Part shown: piece after piece, positions 1 through 6,896 of the stretch
Position numbering within the stretch: the stretch's first letter is position 1
Layout: every line of letters begins with the position of its first letter
Source: Pseudomonadota bacterium
Lineage (GTDB): Bacteria; Pseudomonadota; Alphaproteobacteria; Thalassobaculales; Thalassobaculaceae
Direction of reading: 5' to 3'
DNA length: 6,896 nt
Assembly (NCBI GenBank): GCA_027623845.1
Contig: JAQBUJ010000163.1
Span: forward strand, 1-6,896
Program-made: the position numbers and the translations under genes
Notes under the pieces: model-generated
What the model saw: the letters and a program-made list of their open reading frames with translations, nothing else
What the model was told of the DNA's origin: nothing
The model's database searches: none

Positions 1-619
1 CGAGCCGCTCGACGTGACCGACCGGGCCGCCGTAGCGACCCTTGCCGCGCGAATTGATGTCGAATACGGGCCGGCGGGAGTGTTGATCAACTCCGCCGGC
101 ATCCTTCAGAAGCTGGAGCGATTGGCTGATTTTCCTGATGAGATCAATGACCAGGTCTGGGCGGTGAACTATTTCGGCACGTACAATTGTTGCAAGCATT
201 TCGGCCTGCGCATGGCGGATCGGGGCGCCGGCGCGATCATCAATATCGCCTCCTTGTCCTCATATCGCACGATGCCGCTGCTCGCCTATGGTCCAAGCAA
301 GACCGCGATCGTCTCGCTGACCGGGACCCTGGCGGTGGAGCTTGGGGTGAAGGGGGTGCGGGTCAACGCGGTGGCGCCGGGGATGGTTTTGACCCCGGCT
401 CAGGAGAAAAACTTTCAGCAAGGCCTGCGTGACCGCCGCGCCATGGAATCGAGTGCGCCGTTGAACCGCATGGTGATGCCGGCTGAAATCGCCGATGGGG
501 TTTTCTTTCTCGCCTCCGATCAGGCCTCTGCGGTCGCCGGAGTCACCCTGCCAATCGATTGCGGTTGGCTGGCTTCGGAATGCTGGCCGATTCTGGGCGG
601 TATTCCGCATCAGGGCTGA
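1..619 (+). CDS. SDR family oxidoreductase, 5'-truncated by window edge
   Basis: NAD(P)-dependent short-chain dehydrogenase/reductase, presumably a cytoplasmic enzyme oxidising or reducing a hydroxyl/keto group on a small substrate. The reading frame is open from base 2 (first residues EPLDVTDRAAV), so the apparent GTG start at 14 is internal; the N-terminal roughly 50-60 residues, including the TGxxxGIG cofactor-binding turn, lie outside the window. Visible SDR landmarks are NSAG (usual form NNAG) at 89-100, the probable catalytic Ser at 251-253 in INIAS, the catalytic YxxxK (YGPSK) with Tyr at 287-289 and Lys at 299-301, the VNAVAPG motif near 364-384, and a C-terminal DCGW in place of the usual DGGW. 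The 205 visible residues plus the missing part fit the normal length of about 250-260. It converges on the racemase-family gene with 6 bp between stop codons. Family assignment is firm; the substrate cannot be read, though gluconate- or ketodeoxy-sugar-acid-dehydrogenase-like roles would suit the neighbours (inference). Confidence 0.93.
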   Translation, partial: EPLDVTDRAAVATLAARIDVEYGPAGVLINSAGILQKLERLADFPDEINDQVWAVNYFGTYNCCKHFGLRMADRGAGAIINIASLSSYRTMPLLAYGPSKTAIVSLTGTLAVELGVKGVRVNAVAPGMVLTPAQEKNFQQGLRDRRAMESSAPLNRMVMPAEIADGVFFLASDQASAVAGVTLPIDCGWLASECWPILGGIPHQG

Positions 620-625
620 CCCGTC

Positions 626-1720
626 TCAGGCCTTGAACGCGGCGATCGCCTTTTCGTGGAAGGTCAACCCGAGGCCCGGTTTGGTCGGCAGGATCAGCTC
701 GCCGTTTTCGATCGCCGGCGTTTCCTCATAGAGCGCCAGCATCCAGGGCATGTACTCGACGGTCAGCCCGTTCGGGCAGGCGGCGACCAGATGGACCAGA
801 ATTTCCGGCATTACATGACTGACGATCGGCAGGTTGAACGCTTCGGCCATGCCGGCGATCTTCATCCATTGGCTGACCCCGCCGGCGCGTAGGATATCGA
901 CCATGACGATATCAACCGACCGCGCCTCCAGCATCTGACGGAACGGGGTGATACCCCAGACATATTCACCGCCGGCGATCGGGGTCTTCAAGGCGGCGGT
1001 TACCCGGGCCAGGCCTTGATAGTCGTCATGGGCGGTTACGTCCTCCAACCAGAACAGGCCAACATCCTCGACCCGGTGACCGATATCGATCGCCTGCTCC
1101 GGTCGCCAGCGCTGGTTGATATCGCACATCAGCTTGATATCCGGGCCGATGGCGTCGCGCACCACGCGCACCCGGCGGATTTCGTCGGCGGGGGTTGGAT
1201 TGCCGGGTAGGGCCATTTGGGTCTTCATCTCGCGAAAACCCTTCTGCACCAGGATACGCGCCGCCTGCTGGGCTTGGTCGTCGGTCAGGCCGCGGCGCAG
1301 CGAACCCGAGGCATAGGTCGCCACCCGGTCGCGATGCCCGCCAAGCAGTTTCCACAAGGGTTGCTCCAGCGCCTTACCCTTGATGTCCCAGAGCGCGATG
1401 TCGATCGCCGAGAGCGCCAGGGTGAAGATGCCTCCCGGCCCACAGGAATCGCCAGTGCCGTTCCGCAGCTTGGCGATGATCGCCTCGGTCCGCAGCGGGT
1501 CCTCGCCCACGGTGATCGCTGCGAGTTCCTCGACAGCGACGCGCAGGCTGCCGGTCATCTTGCCGCCGTAGAAGGTCACGGCGATGCCTTCGATGCCGTT
1601 ATCGGTGCGTAATCGCAGCACGACGACCGGACGGGTGCGACCGACTTCCTCCGGCATGTTGGCCAGCGGGTCATCTTCGGGAACGTTCAGGGCGGTCGCT
1701 TCGTAGCCGGTGATTTTCAT
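626..1720 (-). CDS. mandelate racemase/muconate lactonizing enzyme family protein (enolase superfamily), probable acid-sugar dehydratase
   Basis: A 364-residue enolase-superfamily enzyme, full length for the family. Such enzymes abstract the proton alpha to a carboxylate with a Mg2+-stabilised enolate; most in the mandelate racemase subgroup dehydrate aldonic or aldaric acids. The N-terminal capping domain covers about residues 1-125 and the TIM barrel about 130-350. Likely Mg2+ ligands are D200 (CDINQRW), E226 (WLEDV) and E252 (GGEYVW). The general-base dyad D275 (VMVD) and H302 (VSH), plus E322 (VEYMPW), match the mandelate racemase subgroup Asp-His-Glu set, and HDDYQG at 231-236 also resembles mandelate racemase. 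The KxK motif reads K166-T-Q168, so the second lysine is replaced by glutamine. The ATG at 1718-1720 has GAAGG 8 nt upstream. An inverted repeat lies about 43 bp upstream. A dehydratase is likelier than a racemase (inference); the exact substrate is unknown. Confidence 0.93.
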   Translation of the reverse strand: MKITGYEATALNVPEDDPLANMPEEVGRTRPVVVLRLRTDNGIEGIAVTFYGGKMTGSLRVAVEELAAITVGEDPLRTEAIIAKLRNGTGDSCGPGGIFTLALSAIDIALWDIKGKALEQPLWKLLGGHRDRVATYASGSLRRGLTDDQAQQAARILVQKGFREMKTQMALPGNPTPADEIRRVRVVRDAIGPDIKLMCDINQRWRPEQAIDIGHRVEDVGLFWLEDVTAHDDYQGLARVTAALKTPIAGGEYVWGITPFRQMLEARSVDIVMVDILRAGGVSQWMKIAGMAEAFNLPIVSHVMPEILVHLVAACPNGLTVEYMPWMLALYEETPAIENGELILPTKPGLGLTFHEKAIAAFKA

Positions 1721-1750
1721 GACGATTGCCTTCGATGGTCCGAACCCAAT

Positions 1751-1776
1751 GGATCGATCCTAGCACATTGTTGTGC
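1751..1776. promoter_or_regulatory. candidate operator: perfect palindrome plus adjacent inverted repeat
   Basis: Two adjacent symmetrical elements lie in the divergent region, 30-56 bp upstream of the racemase-family start codon: a perfect 10-bp palindrome GGATCGATCC (1751-1760) and an inverted repeat with arms GCACA (1763-1767) and TGTGC (1772-1776) around TTGT. Symmetry and position suit the binding site of a dimeric regulator of the catabolic gene. The symmetry is directly visible; the regulatory role is inference, and no regulator gene is in the window. Confidence 0.35.
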
Positions 1777-1834
1777 CGGTGGAGGGCGACAGGCGGGAAG
1801 GCCGTTCCGGTTTGTGATCACCGCGACCAACCGG

Positions 1835-1863
1835 TTGCCAGCGTGGCTTTGGAGATGGATATT
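1835..1863 (+). promoter_or_regulatory. candidate sigma70-type promoter for acs
   Basis: TTGCCA (1835-1840, 5 of 6 to the -35 consensus) is followed after exactly 17 bp by GATATT (1858-1863, 4 of 6 to the -10 consensus). Transcription would start near 1870, giving a leader of about 70 nt to the acs ATG. This is pattern matching only; alphaproteobacterial promoters are often loose, so other starts in 1721-1938 are possible. Confidence 0.35.
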
Positions 1864-1938
1864 GTGCGGTAGAGACAATGCGAAACGCGCCAATCCAGCG
1901 ATGGATCAAGAACGCGCGGTTAATGGAGGAGTTTCACC

Positions 1939-3882
<1,944 letters not shown>

Positions 3883-3935
3883 GGGAGCGAAGTCGACGGT
3901 AATCAGCACAGCGGTCGCTTAATCAGCGCCGCCCG

Positions 3936-4808
3936 TCATCGCCCGCCATCATCGCCCACCGGCACATTGTCGATCAATCTGGTCTTGCCGAGCCAAGCGG
4001 CGACTAACAGGCGGGACGGCCGGTCCGCCGCCCCGGCGGGCGCCAAGGTTTCCGCGTCGCGATGGTCCAGATAATCAATGGGGCCAAACCCGGCGATCTC
4101 GATACGCTGGCGCGCCGCCTCGATCGCCGCGTCAGGTGATTGTGCCCGTGCAGAGATGGAAGCCGCCGCCGTCTTCAGTGCGGCGAAAAGCTCCGGCGCG
4201 CGGGTTCGGTCCCCGGCGTCCAGATAGGCGTTTCGGGACGACAGCGCCACCCCATCCGCCTCCCGCACCGTCGGGCCGCCAAGGATCTCGACAGGGATAT
4301 CCAAGTCCTTGGCGAAGCGCTTGATCACCAGGAGTTGCTGATAATCCTTCTCGCCGAAGATCGCGGTATTTGGCAGCGCCTGGAGCAACAATTTGGTCAC
4401 CACGGTCGCCACGCCGTCGAAAAACCCCGGGCGTGTGACACCACAGAGACAGTCCGTCAGACCGGCGACACTGACGGTCGTGGCGGCGCCAGCCGGATAC
4501 ATTTCCGTCACGTTCGGCGCAAACAGTAGATCCACGCCCTCGACCTGGAGTTTGGCGATATCGGCGGCCTCGTCGCGAGGATAGGTCTCGAGGTCTTCAC
4601 TCGGCGAGAATTGCCGGGGATTGACGAAGAGGGTCGCGCAAACCCGGTCATGGTTGGCCCGGCCCTGGCGCATCAGCGACAAATGACCCTCATGCAGAAA
4701 ACCCATGGTTGGCACCAGAGCCAGGGTTTCTTGGGCGGCACGGTATTCGGCTATCTGCTCTCGCAGTTGCGAAACAGTTCGTACGATCTTGAGATGCCCG
4801 GTTTCCAT
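3936..4808 (-). CDS. panC: pantothenate synthetase (pantoate--beta-alanine ligase)
   Basis: Cytoplasmic ligase joining pantoate and beta-alanine with ATP through a pantoyl-adenylate, the last step of pantothenate (vitamin B5, CoA precursor) synthesis. Taking the start at 4808 gives 290 residues, normal for the family. Visible motifs (this numbering) are PTMGFLHEGH with the ATP-binding histidines H39 and H42, LFVNPRQF with N63 and Q66, GEKDYQQL with K154 and Q158, and the late LSSRN with R192. RPGFFDGV carries Phe where many homologues have His. An alternative in-frame ATG at 4823 adds five residues, but only the 4808 ATG has a well placed GGAG (6 nt spacing), and a candidate promoter at 4838-4866 would leave the upstream ATG with a leader of only a few bases. 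No panB is adjacent. It converges on acs (53 bp between stops) and lies 183 bp downstream of the dehydratase on the same strand. Confidence 0.97.
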   Translation of the reverse strand: METGHLKIVRTVSQLREQIAEYRAAQETLALVPTMGFLHEGHLSLMRQGRANHDRVCATLFVNPRQFSPSEDLETYPRDEAADIAKLQVEGVDLLFAPNVTEMYPAGAATTVSVAGLTDCLCGVTRPGFFDGVATVVTKLLLQALPNTAIFGEKDYQQLLVIKRFAKDLDIPVEILGGPTVREADGVALSSRNAYLDAGDRTRAPELFAALKTAAASISARAQSPDAAIEAARQRIEIAGFGPIDYLDHRDAETLAPAGAADRPSRLLVAAWLGKTRLIDNVPVGDDGGR

Positions 4809-4814
4809 AACCCA

Positions 4815-4818
4815 CTCC
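4815..4818 (-). promoter_or_regulatory. ribosome binding site that selects the panC start
   Basis: On the minus strand GGAG lies 6 nt before the ATG at 4806-4808, inside the first codons of the longer candidate that begins at 4823. The upstream ATG is preceded by CGCCAACGCGGCAA, which holds no purine-rich Shine-Dalgarno match. This favours the shorter PanC. Confidence 0.6.
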
Positions 4819-4837
4819 GACATTTGCCGCGTTGGCG

Positions 4838-4866
4838 GCTATAGCGGTTTCGGGAAATCGGATCAA
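4838..4866 (-). promoter_or_regulatory. candidate sigma70-type promoter for panC
   Basis: Reading the minus strand, TTGATC (4861-4866, 4 of 6 to the -35 consensus) is followed after 17 bp by TATAGC (4838-4843, 4 of 6 to the -10 consensus). Initiation would fall near 4831, about 22 nt before the preferred panC ATG. It suggests panC can be transcribed independently of the upstream dehydratase gene. Moderate-to-weak consensus match only. Confidence 0.35.
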
Positions 4867-4957
4867 TCGCTGCAGTGCACAATTCAATCGTTTCAGCAGG
4901 CGCGGAGGCCGGAAACACCAGTGTGATCCGATGATGTCCCGGCGTCGCGTTCGCTGT

Positions 4958-4972
4958 TCGGCGCCTGGCCGA
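4958..4972 (-). terminator. weak hairpin downstream of the dehydratase gene
   Basis: Arms TCGGC/GCCGA flank a 5-nt loop, about 20 nt past the dehydratase stop codon on the minus strand. There is no following T-run, so it is not a standard intrinsic terminator; at most it may be a 3'-end stabilising or weak pausing structure. Confidence 0.15.
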
Positions 4973-4991
4973 TCGGGGGTGTTGCCGGTCG

Positions 4992-6734
4992 TCAATGGGA
5001 CTCCCGCATCAACGGGGTGCCGCTCTTGCCGACCAGGAAGTCGAGATCGGCGCCCTTGTCGGCCTGGTTGACGTGCTCCACATAGATCTTGGAATAGCCG
5101 CGATCATAGGGTGACTCAAATCCCTTCCAGGCCTTGCGCCGGCGCGCCAGTTCCTCGTCGGTGATGTCGAGATGCAGTTTGCGGTTCGGCACGTCGAGGT
5201 CGATCATGTCGCCGTTTTGCACGAAGGCGAGAGGCCCGCCGGCAGCGGCTTCCGGCGCTGCGTGCAGCACCACGGTGCCATAGGCGGTGCCGCTCATCCG
5301 GGCGTCGGAGATCCGGATCATATCGGTAATGCCCTTTTTCAGGACCTTTGAGGGTAGGCCCATGTTGCCAACCTCGGCGAAACCCGGATACCCCTTCGGT
5401 CCGCAATATTTCAGCACCATCATGCAGGTCTCGTCGATATCGAGATCCGGGTCATCGATGCGTTCGTGATAATCCTCGATGCTCTCGAAGACCACGGCGC
5501 GGCCCCGATGCACCATCAACTCCGGCGACGCCGCCGAGGGTTTGATGATCGCCCCGCCCGGCGCCAAATTGCCGCGCAGCACGGCGATGCCGCCATTCGG
5601 CTTGAACGGCTTGTCGATCGGGAAGATGACATCGCGGTTGTAACACTCGGTGTCCTTGCAGTTATCCCAGAGCGTGTTGCCATTGGCGGTCATCGCGTCC
5701 TTGTGGATATAGTCGCCAAGTTCGCGAATCACCGCCGGCAGGCCGCCAGCATAGAAAAAGTCCTCCATCAGGTATTTGCCCGACGGCATCAGGTTGACCA
5801 GACAAGGCACGTCGCGGCCCAGCCGGTCCCAATCATCCAGCGTGATATCGATCCCCATACGCCCGGCGATCGCCAGCATATGCACCACTGCGTTGGTCGA
5901 GCCGCCAATGGCGCCATTGACCATGATCGCGTTCTCGAAGCTCTCGCGCGTCAGCAGTTTCGACATGGTGATGTCCTGCTTGACCATGTCGACGATGCGC
6001 CGGCCGGCCATCTGAGCCAGCACGTAACGGCGCGAGTCCACTGCCGGGATTGCCGCGTTGGCGTGCAGCGCGATGCCGATCGATTCGGCGAAGCTGGCCA
6101 TGGTCGAAGCGGTGCCCATGGTCATGCAATGGCCGGCGGAGCGGGAGTTATCCTGCTCGGCCGACATGAAATCCTCCAAGGTCATCTCGCCGGCCTTGAC
6201 CATCTCGGAGAATTTCCAGGTATGGGTGCCGGAGCCGACCAACTCACCCTTGTAGTGGCCGTTCAGCATCGCCCCGCCGGACACCACGATCGTCGGAATG
6301 TCACAGGACGCGGCGCCCATCATCAGCGCCGGCGTGGTCTTGTCACAGCCAACCAGCAATACCACGCCATCCATCGGCAGAGCGCGAATCGACTCCTCGA
6401 CATCCATCGAGGCGAGGTTGCGGTAGAGCATCGCCGTCGGCCTGTTTTGGCTCTCGGAATTCGAGAAGACCGGAAATTCCATCGGCACCCCGCCGGCCTC
6501 ATAGACCCCACGCTTCACCCGCTCGGCGATATCGCGGAAATGTGCATTACAGGGGTTGAACTCAGACCAGGTGTTGCAAATGCCGATCACCGGGCGACCA
6601 TCGAATTGATCCGCCGGCATGCCCCGGTTCTTCATCCAGGAGCGATGCGCGAAACCGTCCTTGTCATCCTTGCCATACCACTGCGAGGAACGGCGCAAGC
6701 CCTTGTTCGGATCGTCGGAATTGTTGTCGGACAT
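4992..6734 (-). CDS. IlvD/Edd family dehydratase, sugar-acid branch (L-arabinonate dehydratase-like)
   Basis: A 580-residue member of the IlvD/Edd family of Fe-S, Mg2+-dependent dehydratases, which convert 2,3-dihydroxy acids to 2-keto acids. The N-terminal region (LRRSSQWYG, then FDGRPVIGICNTWSEFNPCN) and the overall pattern resemble, as I recall it, Rhizobium L-arabinonate dehydratase (579 residues) rather than branched-chain IlvD. Likely [2Fe-2S] ligands are C62 (NPCN), C130 (VGCDKTTP) and C203 (SAGHC). Likely Mg2+ site residues are E94 (SNSES), D131, K132 (the usually carbamylated lysine) and E454 (FAEVGN). S481 in ARMSGTAYG is the expected catalytic serine. The ATG at 6732-6734 has GGAG 6 nt upstream; a TTG 43 codons further up is open but runs through repeats and has no homologue-like sequence. 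Aldonate catabolism is the best guess (arabinonate, fuconate, xylonate or galactonate cannot be told apart); biosynthetic dihydroxy-acid dehydratase is the alternative, less likely. Confidence 0.94.
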   Translation of the reverse strand: MSDNNSDDPNKGLRRSSQWYGKDDKDGFAHRSWMKNRGMPADQFDGRPVIGICNTWSEFNPCNAHFRDIAERVKRGVYEAGGVPMEFPVFSNSESQNRPTAMLYRNLASMDVEESIRALPMDGVVLLVGCDKTTPALMMGAASCDIPTIVVSGGAMLNGHYKGELVGSGTHTWKFSEMVKAGEMTLEDFMSAEQDNSRSAGHCMTMGTASTMASFAESIGIALHANAAIPAVDSRRYVLAQMAGRRIVDMVKQDITMSKLLTRESFENAIMVNGAIGGSTNAVVHMLAIAGRMGIDITLDDWDRLGRDVPCLVNLMPSGKYLMEDFFYAGGLPAVIRELGDYIHKDAMTANGNTLWDNCKDTECYNRDVIFPIDKPFKPNGGIAVLRGNLAPGGAIIKPSAASPELMVHRGRAVVFESIEDYHERIDDPDLDIDETCMMVLKYCGPKGYPGFAEVGNMGLPSKVLKKGITDMIRISDARMSGTAYGTVVLHAAPEAAAGGPLAFVQNGDMIDLDVPNRKLHLDITDEELARRRKAWKGFESPYDRGYSKIYVEHVNQADKGADLDFLVGKSGTPLMRESH

Positions 6735-6770
6735 GGGATCTCTCCGTTTTTCTCTCGCCGGTTTGATTGG

Positions 6771-6809
6771 GCAGTCTCTCTGGCCAGTCTCTCTGGCCAG
6801 TCTCTCTGG
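6771..6809. repeat. three tandem 13-bp repeats in the dehydratase leader
   Basis: CCAGTCTCTCTGG is repeated three times head to tail (6771-6783, 6784-6796, 6797-6809), the first copy differing only in its first base (G). Each unit is itself a short inverted repeat, CCAG-TCTCT-CTGG. The array lies 37-75 bp upstream of the dehydratase ATG, in the untranslated leader or promoter. It may be a multi-site operator, a leader hairpin series or a simple slippage array; the sequence does not decide. Confidence 0.85.
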
Positions 6810-6882
6810 ACGCGTGATCATGCCTTGAACCGGGATTCTCCATATGAGGTCCTCCCAACCCAAAAAGTGTGCCTCGGATCGG

Positions 6883-6892
6883 CATCATATGC
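6883..6892. promoter_or_regulatory. short inverted repeat near the right edge, possible operator
   Basis: The segment GCATCATATGC (starting at 6882/6883) has arms GCAT/ATGC around a 3-bp centre, about 150 bp upstream of the dehydratase ATG, in an AT-richer patch suited to a promoter or regulator site. The window ends 4 bp later, so the context is incomplete and the function is a guess. Confidence 0.15.
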
Positions 6893-6896
6893 AATC

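Noticed and set aside
14..16. GTG at 14 as the SDR start
   Set aside because: The frame is open to the window edge and upstream codons (EPLD) continue the typical SDR LDVTD segment; the cofactor-binding N terminus would otherwise be missing.
1791..1812. GGGAA-GGCCG-TTCCGG imperfect inverted repeat in the acs upstream region
   Set aside because: Short arms with a mismatch in a GC-rich sequence; not distinguishable from chance and not placed like a terminator or attenuator.
1812..1829. CRP-like half site TGTGATCAC upstream of acs
   Set aside because: Only one half matches; the expected TCACA at the right spacing is absent.
3883..3935. Terminator or element between acs and panC, including TAATCAGC repeated at 3900 and 3920
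   Set aside because: No stable stem with a T-run is visible on either strand; two 8-bp copies 20 bp apart can arise by chance.
6735..6863. 43-residue N-terminal extension of the dehydratase from a TTG codon at 6863
   Set aside because: The extension runs through the 13-bp repeats, has no family-like sequence, and the ATG at 6734 has its own GGAG and gives the length expected for the family.
6860..6874. Sigma54-like element (AGGCAC-N5-TTGG, minus strand) upstream of the dehydratase
   Set aside because: The near-invariant GC of the -12 element is GG here and the first -24 base differs; no enhancer-binding activator is in sight.

Overview
The window reads as ordinary chromosomal metabolic DNA from a high-GC Gram-negative bacterium, most likely an alphaproteobacterium of the Rhodospirillales/Rhizobiales kind. 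That placement is inference from base composition and from protein style (an AcsA of standard proteobacterial type, an alphaproteobacterial-looking PanC, and a dehydratase very close to the Rhizobium L-arabinonate dehydratase type); no rRNA or other marker is present. I see no transposase, integrase, CRISPR array, tRNA, rRNA, phage or defence gene.

Layout: (1) 1-619, plus strand: the 3' part of a short-chain dehydrogenase/reductase (SDR) gene cut by the left edge. (2) 626-1720, minus: a complete mandelate racemase/muconate lactonizing (enolase superfamily) enzyme, convergent with the SDR and only 6 bp from it. (3) 1721-1938: a divergent promoter region with an inverted repeat near the racemase-family gene and a plausible sigma70 promoter for the next gene. 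(4) 1939-3882, plus: acetyl-CoA synthetase (acs). (5) 3936-4808, minus: pantothenate synthetase (panC), convergent with acs. (6) 4809-4991: panC promoter region. (7) 4992-6734, minus: an IlvD/Edd-family dehydratase of the sugar-acid (L-arabinonate dehydratase-like) branch. (8) 6735-6896: its leader, with three tandem 13-bp repeats and a possible short upstream ORF.

How the genes fit together: the SDR, the enolase-superfamily enzyme and the IlvD/Edd dehydratase are all families that recur in sugar-acid (aldonate) catabolism, where a dehydrogenase and a dehydratase turn a sugar acid into a 2-keto-3-deoxy acid. AcsA makes acetyl-CoA from acetate and PanC makes pantothenate, the CoA precursor; these are housekeeping functions with their own apparent promoters. 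The window therefore looks like two housekeeping genes lying between accessory carbon-catabolism genes, not one operon. The points most worth a second look are the Lys-to-Gln change in the KxK motif of the racemase-family enzyme, the tandem repeats and overlapping upstream ORF before the dehydratase, and the candidate operator at 1763-1776. I did not find evidence for a previously undescribed system.
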